Source: Bacteroidota bacterium
GTDB lineage: Bacteria; Bacteroidota; Rhodothermia; Rhodothermales; UBA10348
Direction of reading: 5' to 3'
Assembly: GCA_022571135.1 (NCBI GenBank)
Contig: JACZYK010000166.1
Span: forward strand, 1-6,431
DNA: 6,431 nt
Made by a program: the position numbers and the translations under genes. A model generated the notes under the pieces. The model saw nothing but the letters and a program-made list of their open reading frames with translations. It did no database searches and was not told the origin of the DNA. This document shows positions 1-6,010 of this stretch, piece after piece (position 1 is the stretch's first letter; each line of letters begins with the position of its first letter).

Positions 1-695
1 TCGGGGGCCCCCTCGTCCGGGTCTTCGGCCGCTTGGGCCGAAGCCTCGGGCTCTTCGGCTACTTCGGACGCCGCCTCAGGGGCCGAAGCCTCGGGCTCTT
101 CGACTGCTTTGGCCTCAGCCTCAGGGGCCACCGCCTCGGGCTCTTCGACTGCTTTGGCCTCAGCCTCGGCCTCTTCGACTACTTCGGACGCCGCCTCGGG
201 GGCCGAAGCCTCGAGCTCTTCGGCCTCTGCGAACGTTTCGACCGCAGCGACGTCCTCTATCACCACGTCGGGTCTCCGTCGACCGCCACGCCGTGTACGC
301 CTACGCTTCGTTCCGTCTGCACCTTCGGGCTTGATGTCATTATAGTCGACGAGCTCGATCATCGCCATCTCTGCCGAATCACCCGCGCGTTGACCGAGTT
401 TGATAACCCGCGTATATCCACCGGGGCGGTCGGCAACCTGTGTGGCGATCTCGCCAAAGAGTTCCGTCACGGATTCCTTGTCCTGAAGGTGTCGGAAAAC
501 CTGACGGCGATTGTGCATCGTATCCTGCTTGGATCGGTTGACGATCGGCTCTACGTAAATACGCAGTGCGCGCGCTTTCGCGAGCGTAGTCGTGATACGC
601 TTATGCCGGATGAGTGCATTTGAAAGCGCCGCCAGGGTTGCCTTCCGATGTGAACTTGTCCGGCCGAGCTTAAATCCTTTCTTCTGATGTCTCAT
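1..695 (-). CDS. rplQ: 50S ribosomal protein L17 (bL17) with long acidic repeat tail, 3'-partial
   Basis: Structural protein of the large ribosomal subunit, last gene of the alpha operon. The frame begins at ATG 695-693 with MRHQKKGFKLGRTSSHRKA, the bL17 N-terminus, and stays open for 231 codons to the window edge, so the stop lies outside. Residues 1 to about 120 are the complete conserved domain, including RPGGYTRVIKLGQRAGD (90-106) and AMIELVD (111-117). E. coli L17 ends soon after this point (127 residues). Here a basic patch follows (K130 to R141, KRRRTRRGGRRR), then an acidic stretch from about residue 147, and from residue 163 imperfect 15-residue repeats of Ala, Glu, Pro, Ser and Val. 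C-terminal extensions on L17 are known in Bacteroidota, but the repeat structure is notable. The gene starts 43 bp after rpoA and has no clear ribosome binding site. Identity is certain; the function of the tail is unknown. Confidence 0.97.
   Translation of the reverse strand, partial: MRHQKKGFKLGRTSSHRKATLAALSNALIRHKRITTTLAKARALRIYVEPIVNRSKQDTMHNRRQVFRHLQDKESVTELFGEIATQVADRPGGYTRVIKLGQRAGDSAEMAMIELVDYNDIKPEGADGTKRRRTRRGGRRRPDVVIEDVAAVETFAEAEELEASAPEAASEVVEEAEAEAKAVEEPEAVAPEAEAKAVEEPEASAPEAASEVAEEPEASAQAAEDPDEGAP
43..207 (-). repeat. Imperfect tandem repeat (about 45 bp unit) inside the rplQ tail
   Basis: Four in-frame units lie at 43-87, 88-132, 133-168 and 169-207 (45, 45, 36 and 39 bp), with a degenerate fifth starting at 208. 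Units 88-122 and 133-167 match exactly over 35 bp, and 60-77 matches 180-197 exactly. In the protein (minus strand) these give ASAPEAASEVVEEAE, a shortened AEAKAVEEPE, AVAPEAEAKAVEEPE and ASAPEAASEVAEEPE (residues 163-217). All length differences are multiples of 3, so the frame is preserved. By hand count, bases 1-240 contain 166 G or C (69%), clearly richer than the rest of the operon. Confidence 0.9.
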
Positions 696-738
696 TGTCT
701 ATCAATCAATTCCAACAACTCCGATCCGGTAACCGACG

Positions 739-1722
739 TCACACTGTAATGTCTTCAAGATAGTCGCCCATATCCATGCCGAACTGGAGGTTCCGATCAT
801 CCAGAACCTGAAGCAACTCCTGGAGCGACTTGCGGCCAAAATTGCGGAATTTCAGCATCTCTGACTCCTCGCGACGGACGAGATCTCCAATCGTCTTGAT
901 GTTCGCTGCTTTCAGGCAGTTATGGGCACGTACCGAGAGGTCGAGTTCGTCCACGGATTGAGCAAGCAATTCTCGAACCCTTTGAACCTCGGCATCCACT
1001 TCCTTCTCTTCTTCAGTAGGCTGAGGTTCCGCATCCATCTTGATAAAGAGGCTCACGTGGTCACGCATGATCGTCGCAGCTTGTGCCAGCGCGTCCTCCG
1101 GTAAAACCGAACCGTCGGTCGTCACTTCGAGCAACAGGCTCTCGTAGTCGATTTTTTCACCGACGCGCGTCTGCTTGATCGTATACCGAACGTTCTGAAT
1201 GGGGGTAAAGATCGCATCCATCGCGACGATACCTATCGGATCGTCGGGCCTCTTGTTCTCATCAGCTGGGACATATCCACGTCCACGCTCCATTCGCAAT
1301 TCTACTGCGAAGTTCGCGTTATCTGAAAGGGATCCGATGTGATGCTCGGGATTAAGGATCTCATACTCGCTCGTAGCTGCGGCAATATTGCTTGCGGTCC
1401 AGTTCCCCGGGCCCTTTACGATGAGGTGTATATTGCCTTCGGCGCCTTCGTTGGCTCTGAAGCGGACTCCTTTCAGATTGAGAATAATATCGGAGACGTC
1501 TTCCGATACGCCCTCGATAGTAGAAAATTCGTGCTGAATGCCGTCTATCTTGATGGCGGTGATTGAAACGCCCTGGAGGGACGAGAGTAGCATACGCCGA
1601 AGCGCATTGCCGATGGTTACGCCATATCCTCTTTCGAGAGGTTGAATGACGAAGCGACCATAGATTTCGGTTGTTTCTTCAACCTGTACGCCATCTGGCA
1701 TCTGAATCGAGAAAGTGCTCAT
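739..1722 (-). CDS. rpoA: DNA-directed RNA polymerase subunit alpha
   Basis: Alpha subunit, which dimerises to nucleate RNA polymerase assembly and contacts upstream promoter DNA and activators. The product is 327 residues, a usual length. The N-terminal domain (about 1-232) has PLERGYGVTIGNALRRMLLSS (split around residues 28-48) and HEFSTIEGVSEDVSDII (64-80). An acidic linker follows at about 233-250 (PTEEEKEVDAE). The C-terminal domain (about 255-315) keeps the DNA-contacting residues seen in E. coli: R265, N268, C269 and K271 in SVRAHNCLK, and G296, K298, S299 and E302 in NFGRKSLQE. I chose ATG 1722 because MSTFSIQMPDG is the family-like N-terminus. The same frame extends to a TTG at 1830 inside rpsD, but that adds 36 residues without family character. 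It lies 88 bp after rpsD, and that gap holds two hairpins. No clear Shine-Dalgarno sequence is seen. Confidence 0.98.
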   Translation of the reverse strand: MSTFSIQMPDGVQVEETTEIYGRFVIQPLERGYGVTIGNALRRMLLSSLQGVSITAIKIDGIQHEFSTIEGVSEDVSDIILNLKGVRFRANEGAEGNIHLIVKGPGNWTASNIAAATSEYEILNPEHHIGSLSDNANFAVELRMERGRGYVPADENKRPDDPIGIVAMDAIFTPIQNVRYTIKQTRVGEKIDYESLLLEVTTDGSVLPEDALAQAATIMRDHVSLFIKMDAEPQPTEEEKEVDAEVQRVRELLAQSVDELDLSVRAHNCLKAANIKTIGDLVRREESEMLKFRNFGRKSLQELLQVLDDRNLQFGMDMGDYLEDITV

Positions 1723-1762
1723 ATCAGCTTGGTCAGTACAATGTGTGTTTGTGGGGTAGTGC

Positions 1763-1808
1763 CCCGGTCGGACTAGAGACCGGGCTTTGGTCCGATGACC
1801 GGCATCGG
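1763..1808 (-). promoter_or_regulatory. Two hairpins in the rpsD-rpoA gap, possible mRNA control or processing element
   Basis: On the transcribed strand, a 6-bp stem CCGATG/CATCGG (1808-1803 with 1797-1792, 5-nt loop) starts two bases after the rpsD stop. It is followed by a 7-bp GC-rich stem CCCGGTC/GACCGGG (1784-1778 with 1769-1763, 8-nt loop). CCGGTC occurs both in the first hairpin's loop and 3' arm (1802-1797) and in the second's 5' arm (1783-1778), so the GACCGG at 1769-1764 could pair with either copy. No T-run follows, so this is not a standard intrinsic terminator. The pairing is seen directly; any role (attenuation, RNase site, stability) is inference. Confidence 0.4.
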
Positions 1809-1810
1809 GA

Positions 1811-2413
1811 CTACTTCGAGTAAAGCTCAACGATGAGCTGTTCTCTTATATTCTCGGGAATATCCTCGCGGTTCGGGTAGTCGAGAAACTTACCCTGCAG
1901 CATTTTTCGATCTACCTCCAGCCACGGAAAACTACGCCGCGTTTGCTTGATGGAGTCGTGAATTGAGACGATGCTGCGGCTCCTGGGTCGAATCGCGACG
2001 ATATCTCCCGAACGCATTTGATACGACGGGATGTCCACGATTTTACCGTTCACCATCACATGTCCGTGATTTACGAGCTGCCGGGCCTGCCGCCTTGTCA
2101 TCGCAAATCCAAGACGGAATACGGTATTATCCAGTCTCGCTTCAAGGAATTTCAATAGGTTCTCACCTGTGATACCCTTCCTCCGAGCAGCCTTTTTGAA
2201 CAAATTCCTGAATTGCCTCTCGAGAAGTCCGTAGGTGTATTTGGCCTTCTGTTTCTCTTTCAGCTGGACGGCATACTCGCTCTCTTTACGTCGACGGCCG
2301 CCTCCATGCTGTCCCGGTGGATTTGGCTTGCGCTCCAGCGCTTTGCTGGGTCCAAAGATCGGCTCCTTGAATCGACGAGCGATCTTCTGTTTTGGGCCTC
2401 TGTATCGGGCCAT
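1811..2413 (-). CDS. rpsD: 30S ribosomal protein S4 (uS4)
   Basis: Primary 16S rRNA-binding protein that starts assembly of the small subunit body; in E. coli it also represses translation of its own operon. The product is 200 residues, full length. It opens MARYRGPKQKIARRF and has the conserved NPPGQHG (31-37). The S4 RNA-binding domain follows at about 92-155: ARLDNTVFRLGFAMTRRQAR (92-111), LVNHGHVMVNGKIVDIPSY (113-131), then the basic IRPRSRS. The C-terminus is IREQLIVELYSK. It has no cysteine in the N-terminal region, so it is the zinc-free form of S4. The ATG is preceded by GAGG with 9-nt spacing (2426-2423), the best Shine-Dalgarno match in the window. It lies between rpsK (88 bp before) and rpoA (88 bp after). 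Whether it autoregulates here is unknown. Confidence 0.98.
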   Translation of the reverse strand: MARYRGPKQKIARRFKEPIFGPSKALERKPNPPGQHGGGRRRKESEYAVQLKEKQKAKYTYGLLERQFRNLFKKAARRKGITGENLLKFLEARLDNTVFRLGFAMTRRQARQLVNHGHVMVNGKIVDIPSYQMRSGDIVAIRPRSRSIVSIHDSIKQTRRSFPWLEVDRKMLQGKFLDYPNREDIPENIREQLIVELYSK

Positions 2414-2501
2414 TTGACTATTCCTCTCGCTTGAGTGTTAACAAACGTACGGGCCGCAGTCTCGCTTCCCGTAGCCGGTCTTAAACCGAGTCGAAACTTC
2501 G
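2414..2501 (-). other. rpsK-rpsD intergenic gap with weak stem and GAGG ribosome binding site
   Basis: This 88-bp gap carries a 6-bp inverted repeat (TACGGG at 2473-2468 on the transcribed strand, CCCGTA at 2453-2448) enclosing 14 nt, and a GAGG at 2426-2423 in front of rpsD. No T-run or Bacteroidota-type promoter (TTTG with TAnnTTTG) was found. The ribosome binding site is plausible; the stem may be chance. Confidence 0.35.
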
Positions 2502-2897
2502 TCAAACGCGACGACGTTTCGGCGGCCGGCAGCCATTGTGGGGTACTGGAGTTACGTCGCGGATGGTAGCAATCTCCAGACCGATATTTGACAGGGCTCG
2601 GATGGCCGACTCGCGTCCACCGCCGGGTCCTTTGACGAAAACGTCCACGCGACGTAGTCCCAGATCATAGGCTTCCTTGGCAGCCGCAGAAGCTGCCACT
2701 TGAGCCGCGTAAGGTGTATTCTTTCTGCTTCCCTTGAAGCCCATTCTCCCCGAACTAGCCCATGCGATAGTGTTTCCGTACTGATCGGTCAGGGTCACCA
2801 GCACGTTATTGAATGTCGCTCTGATATGGGCTTGCCCATTCGATTCGACGACGACATTCTTCTTTCGCGAGCGTCCGCCCCCTTTTGTTTTTGCCAT
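2502..2897 (-). CDS. rpsK: 30S ribosomal protein S11 (uS11)
   Basis: Small-subunit platform protein that binds 16S rRNA near the mRNA exit region and partners with S6/S18 and S21. The product is 131 residues, standard length. After a basic N-terminal tail (AKTKGGGRSRKK) comes the conserved core: HIRATFNNVLVTLTDQYGN (24-42), IAWASSGRMGFKGSRK (44-59), TPYAAQ (61-66), VKGPGGGRESAIRAL (88-102) and the terminal DVTPVPHNGCRPPKRRRV. N121-G122 in PHNGC aligns with the Asn-Gly site of E. coli S11 that is known to be converted to isoaspartate, so the site is conserved here. The ATG at 2897 follows an A-rich leader without Shine-Dalgarno sequence, 56 bp after rpsM. Identity is certain. Confidence 0.98.
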   Translation of the reverse strand: MAKTKGGGRSRKKNVVVESNGQAHIRATFNNVLVTLTDQYGNTIAWASSGRMGFKGSRKNTPYAAQVAASAAAKEAYDLGLRRVDVFVKGPGGGRESAIRALSNIGLEIATIRDVTPVPHNGCRPPKRRRV

Positions 2898-2953
2898 TGT
2901 TCGTTTTAGTTAAGGCCTGTTAACGGCGATCCTAATAAAGGAGATCTCTGCGA

Positions 2954-3334
2954 TTACTTGCGCGGCGCCTGCTTCTTGCCGGCAACCGTCTTTTTCCTTC
3001 CCTTGCGGGTACGGGCATTTGTCTGCGTACGCTGACCCCTGACGGGGAGCCCACGACGATGCCTGACTCCGCGATAGCAACCGATATCCATCAGCCGCTT
3101 TATATTCAACTGAACTTCCGTGCGAAGCTGACCTTCGACCTGATAGTCATCCTCTATCATGCGGCGAACCGAGCGTGTCTGCTCTTCGGTCCACTCTTCC
3201 GGACGAACATTCGGATCGATTCCCAGTTTGTCGAGAATCTCGACTGCCCGGGACCGTCCAATCCCGAAAATGGAGGTAAGCGCCATCTCTCCGCGCTTGT
3301 TGTTCGGAATGTCGATTCCAGCAATTCGTGGCAT
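2954..3334 (-). CDS. rpsM: 30S ribosomal protein S13 (uS13)
   Basis: Small-subunit head protein that forms intersubunit bridges with 23S rRNA and L5 and reaches the P-site tRNA through its C-terminal tail. The product is 126 residues, in the normal range. The N-terminus MPRIAGIDIPNNKR is diagnostic. The helix-two-turn-helix region includes SIFGIGRSRAVEIL (21-34). The signature GCYRGVRHRRGLPVRGQRT (85-103) is intact, and the tail NARTRKGRKKTVAGKKQAPRK is strongly basic. The ATG at 3334 is the family start; GGA lies 5 bases upstream, a weak ribosome binding site. It is first of the classic alpha-operon ribosomal genes, 56 bp after rpmJ. In E. coli the S4 autoregulatory site lies just before this gene; I see no obvious equivalent here. 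Confidence 0.98.
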   Translation of the reverse strand: MPRIAGIDIPNNKRGEMALTSIFGIGRSRAVEILDKLGIDPNVRPEEWTEEQTRSVRRMIEDDYQVEGQLRTEVQLNIKRLMDIGCYRGVRHRRGLPVRGQRTQTNARTRKGRKKTVAGKKQAPRK

Positions 3335-3390
3335 TGATTTCCAGATATTATCCGGCCCCGAAGTGTCATCCAGTCATTCGAGTGACGAGA

Positions 3391-3507
3391 CTATCCCTGG
3401 CGCTGCTTGTGCTTAGGCTTCTTTTTATTAATTACGTATACGCGGCCTTTCCTTCGCACAATCTTGTCGTCGGGACTCCGCTTTTTTACGCTCGCACGGA
3501 CTTTCAT
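3391..3507 (-). CDS. rpmJ: 50S ribosomal protein L36 (bL36), zinc-free form
   Basis: Smallest large-subunit protein, bound to 23S rRNA domain VI. ATG 3507-3505 to TAG 3393-3391 encodes 38 residues, the family's usual length. It begins MKVRASVKK and ends KPKHKQRQG, both diagnostic of bL36. Of the zinc ligands in E. coli L36 (C11, C14, C27, H33), the three cysteines are S11, D14 and N27 here, while H33 remains. This is the C-minus type expected to fold without zinc and typical of Bacteroidota. Another ATG 13 bp upstream is out of frame. It lies between infA (94-bp gap) and rpsM (56-bp gap), the standard place for rpmJ. Confidence 0.97.
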   Translation of the reverse strand: MKVRASVKKRSPDDKIVRRKGRVYVINKKKPKHKQRQG

Positions 3508-3601
3508 TCTCTAATTGCATTTTGACGGCGATTGGCCAGTTTCTGACTTAGCCTATTTGTAACGATTGCATACCATGTTTGTTCGCAATCCTTTTTGAGG
3601 C
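3508..3601 (-). other. infA-rpmJ intergenic gap with weak inverted repeat
   Basis: This is the longest gap in the window (94 bp). On the transcribed strand a 6-bp inverted repeat, GATTGC (3590-3585) and GCAATC (3569-3564), encloses 15 nt shortly after the infA stop. It has no T-run after it, so it is a poor terminator. A 7-codon ATG-to-TAG frame inside is probably chance. No promoter of the TAnnTTTG type was found. Confidence 0.25.
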
Positions 3602-3820
3602 TCACCTGTATCGATACACGATCCTGCCCTTCGACAAGTCGTAGGGTGAAAGCTCTACCTTGACCCGATCGCCCGGAAGGATCTTGATAAAATGCATTCG
3701 CATCTTTCCGGATAACAGACCAAGAATCTCGTGTCCGTTTTCAAGTCTTACGCGGAACTGCGCATTAGGCAGAGCGTCGATGACTTCACCCTCCTGCTCT
3801 ATGGGTTTCTGTTTAGCCAT
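3602..3820 (-). CDS. infA: Translation initiation factor IF-1
   Basis: Binds the ribosomal A site on the 30S subunit during initiation, alongside IF-2 and IF-3, and helps select initiator tRNA. The product is 72 residues, exactly the usual size, a single OB-fold domain of the S1 type. Diagnostic segments are MAKQKPIEQEGEVIDALPNA (1-20), FRVRLENGHEILG (22-34), SGKMRMHFIKILPGDRVKVEL (split around 37-57), and the terminal SPYDLSKGRIVYRYR. The ATG at 3820 lies inside the end of map: the two genes share 8 bp (ATGGCTAA), which suggests translational coupling, with ribosomes finishing map re-initiating on infA. That would suit the absence of a clear Shine-Dalgarno sequence. No anomalies. Confidence 0.98.
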   Translation of the reverse strand: MAKQKPIEQEGEVIDALPNAQFRVRLENGHEILGLLSGKMRMHFIKILPGDRVKVELSPYDLSKGRIVYRYR

Positions 3821-4637
3821 TTTCCAATTCAGTTGTCATTTGGTACGGTAACTCACTCAATACATCTTCGATATACGAAAACGTTGTCAGCACTTCCGGA
3901 TTGCCCTGACGAACAACCACCATGTGCTCATAATGGGCGGACGGCAGACCATCAGCCGTTCGCACTGTCCAACCGTCGGATTCGGTGCGAACACCGTATC
4001 CTCCCCTATTTATCATGGGCTCGATGCAGATCGTAAGGCCCGATTTCAGTTTTCGGCCTTCACCGTGGCGGCCGAAGTTCGGTACCTGGGGATCCTCATG
4101 GAGGCTGCGACCGATACCGTGACCTACCAACTCGCGTACGACACCGAATCCATCGGCTTCGCAGACCGCCTGAATGGCGGCGCCGATATCGCCCAGCCGG
4201 TTTCCAGTAATCGCTTTTAAAACGCCCATATTCAACGACTCATACGTCGTGCAACACAGTGCCGCATCGGCCTCCGAAATCGATCCGGCCGCAAAGGTAT
4301 AGGCGCTGTCCCCGTAATAACCGTCCAGCACCACACCGCAGTCGATTGATACGAGATCACCGGAAACAAGCTCGATTTCTCCTGGAATCCCGTGCACAAC
4401 CTGGTCATTGATTGAAGTGCACAGCGTGGCTGGAAATACAATGTCTCCCTTTCCGTAACCCTTAAATCCGGGCACAGCCCCTTGCGATGTTATGAAGCTC
4501 TCGGCAACACGATCCAGCTCACGCGTAGTTACGCCGGGTTCGACGTATCGGGCCACCTCACCGAGCGTACGGCTGACGAGGTCGGCCGCAGCACGGAGAT
4601 GCTCGATTTCGCGTTCACTTTTGAGATGGACCATCAT
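3813..4637 (-). CDS. map: Type I methionine aminopeptidase
   Basis: Cytosolic metalloenzyme that removes the initiator methionine from nascent proteins when the second residue is small. The product is 274 residues, a little longer than the E. coli enzyme (264), with no N-terminal zinc-finger extension. It has the pita-bread fold signature with all five metal ligands: D99 (SIDCG), D110 (YYGDSA), H173 (VGHGIG), E206 (IEPMI) and E237 (HYEHM). H82 (VVHGIP) and H180 (SLHEDPQVP), which line the active site, are also present. Two adjacent ATG codons (4637 and 4634) could start it; they differ by one residue. It follows secY by only 18 bp with no adk between them, the Bacteroidota arrangement, and its end overlaps infA. 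The last 20 residues or so, up to TELENG, extend past the catalytic fold. Confidence 0.97.
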   Translation of the reverse strand: MMVHLKSEREIEHLRAAADLVSRTLGEVARYVEPGVTTRELDRVAESFITSQGAVPGFKGYGKGDIVFPATLCTSINDQVVHGIPGEIELVSGDLVSIDCGVVLDGYYGDSAYTFAAGSISEADAALCCTTYESLNMGVLKAITGNRLGDIGAAIQAVCEADGFGVVRELVGHGIGRSLHEDPQVPNFGRHGEGRKLKSGLTICIEPMINRGGYGVRTESDGWTVRTADGLPSAHYEHMVVVRQGNPEVLTTFSYIEDVLSELPYQMTTELENG

Positions 4638-4655
4638 GCTACCGGCTCTAAATAT

Positions 4656-5969
4656 TTACCGTCGTCCACGTATCCTTCCGGATTTCATGAATCCGTCGTA
4701 GTGACGCATGAGCAGGTGACTCTCTATCTGTTTGAGAGTATCGAGAGTAACACCGACGAGGATGAGGAGGCTCGTTCCGCCGAAGAAGTTTGCAAAGCCC
4801 TGAGTGATGCCGAACATCATCGCAAACGCGGGGAGGATGGCTACGAATCCGAGGAACATAGATCCCGGTAACGTAATCCGCGTCAGGATATTGTCGATAA
4901 ACTCGGAAGTATGCTTGCCGGGCCGGATTCCCGGGATAAAGCCACCTTGCCTCTTCATCGTGTCGGCCATCTCCTTCGGATTAACGGCGATGGCCGTGTA
5001 GAAGTACGTGAAGAAAACACAGATCACGAAGAAGACCGCCGAATAGCCCCAACCGGAGATGTCCGTAAAGAACATCCCGAAACGTTGCATAAATGGGCTG
5101 TTCGGGAAAAACGAGGCGAACGTCGCCGGAACGAACATGATGGACTGCGCAAAAATGATGGGCATCACGCCGGCTGCATTCACACGAATCGGAAGATACT
5201 GCGTGGATCCACCGTAGATCTTTCTTCCGACCACGCGTTTTGCATATTGAACCGGAATTCGACGCATCCCCTGCGTAACAAGTACGACACCGGCCGTCAC
5301 GAGTGCGAAAACACCTATCTCCATCAGAAAGATGAACAGGTTTCCGGAGAGTTGGAACTCGTTGACGAGGGACTGGGGAAGGAACGCGACGATACCGATC
5401 ATGATGATCAGAGAAATGCCGTTTCCGAGGCCATTTTCGGTGATACGCTCGCCCAGCCACATCACAAACATCGTCCCTGACGTCAGTACGATCACGGTCG
5501 ATACCATGAAAAAAGTGGAATTGATAACGATCGCCTGGCCTGTAGCTCCCCACTGCAGCTGAACCGCAAATCCGACACTCTGAAAAGCGGTGATGACGAT
5601 CGTCCCGTAGCGTGTCAATTGGGTAATCTTTCGGCGCCCATCTTCTCCTTCCCGCTGGAGCTTCTGGAAGTACGGCACGACTGCTCCCATGAGCTGAATG
5701 ATAATTGACGCCGTGATGTAAGGCATGATTCCGAGGGCGAATATACCGGCAGCGCTGAAGGCGCCACCGACGAACATATCCAACAGTCCGAGGAGATTGT
5801 TCGGATCGGCGGTAGCGTTGATGTCGGCAAGAATACTCGCATCCACGCCCGGCAGCGTAACAAACGCTCCCAGACGATAAATGAGCAGGAGCCCCATCGT
5901 GTAGAGGATGCGGCGGCGCAATTCTTCAATCTTCCAGATGTTGCGAACGCTATCGCTGAGACCAGCCAT
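4656..5969 (-). CDS. secY: Preprotein translocase subunit SecY
   Basis: Pore of the SecYEG channel in the inner membrane; it exports unfolded preproteins with SecA and inserts membrane proteins from ribosomes. The product is 437 residues, usual length, with ten predicted membrane segments at roughly 21-41, 75-99, 119-140, 151-173, 181-202, 211-233, 265-288, 309-330, 368-390 and 394-415. Between the first two segments lies the periplasmic loop and plug (about 54-74). The cytoplasmic loops that dock SecA and ribosomes are intact: GMRRIPVQYAKRV (234-246) and NPKEMADTMKRQGGFIPGIR (330-349), with R349 matching the important R357 of E. coli. The tail MKSGRIRGRR is basic. ATG 5969 gives the family N-terminus MAGLSDSVRNIWKIEELRRR. 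It sits 41 bp after rplO, as in most spc operons. Confidence 0.98.
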   Translation of the reverse strand: MAGLSDSVRNIWKIEELRRRILYTMGLLLIYRLGAFVTLPGVDASILADINATADPNNLLGLLDMFVGGAFSAAGIFALGIMPYITASIIIQLMGAVVPYFQKLQREGEDGRRKITQLTRYGTIVITAFQSVGFAVQLQWGATGQAIVINSTFFMVSTVIVLTSGTMFVMWLGERITENGLGNGISLIIMIGIVAFLPQSLVNEFQLSGNLFIFLMEIGVFALVTAGVVLVTQGMRRIPVQYAKRVVGRKIYGGSTQYLPIRVNAAGVMPIIFAQSIMFVPATFASFFPNSPFMQRFGMFFTDISGWGYSAVFFVICVFFTYFYTAIAVNPKEMADTMKRQGGFIPGIRPGKHTSEFIDNILTRITLPGSMFLGFVAILPAFAMMFGITQGFANFFGGTSLLILVGVTLDTLKQIESHLLMRHYDGFMKSGRIRGRR

Positions 5970-6010
5970 GGTTATTCTCGACTATCCTTGAGTTGAGCAG
6001 GGTTAAATGA

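Noticed and set aside
43..207. Direct repeats that might be taken for a CRISPR array.
   Set aside because: The units abut with no unique spacers, vary in length by multiples of 3, and are in frame within L17.
33..623. Plus-strand open frame of 196 codons with a repetitive Leu/Gly/Arg-rich N-terminus.
   Set aside because: It is antisense to rplQ; its repeats mirror the GC-rich repeat in the L17 tail, and the protein resembles no family.
1763..1784. Intrinsic terminator after rpsD.
   Set aside because: The GC-rich stem is not followed by a T-run on the transcribed strand, and rpoA and rplQ continue downstream.
1723..1830. Upstream TTG start that would lengthen RpoA by 36 residues.
   Set aside because: It begins inside rpsD and the added residues do not look like an RpoA N-terminus; ATG 1722 gives the expected start and length.
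3554..3577. Seven-codon ATG-to-TAG frame before rpmJ as a leader peptide.
   Set aside because: It is too short to support, has no ribosome binding site, and shows no attenuator-like codon run.
4638..4655. A missing adk gene between secY and map read as a deletion.
   Set aside because: The secY-map junction without adk is the normal order in Bacteroidota, and both genes are intact.
4911..5480. Plus-strand open frame of 189 codons.
   Set aside because: It is antisense to secY, with charged, low-complexity composition and no recognisable domain.
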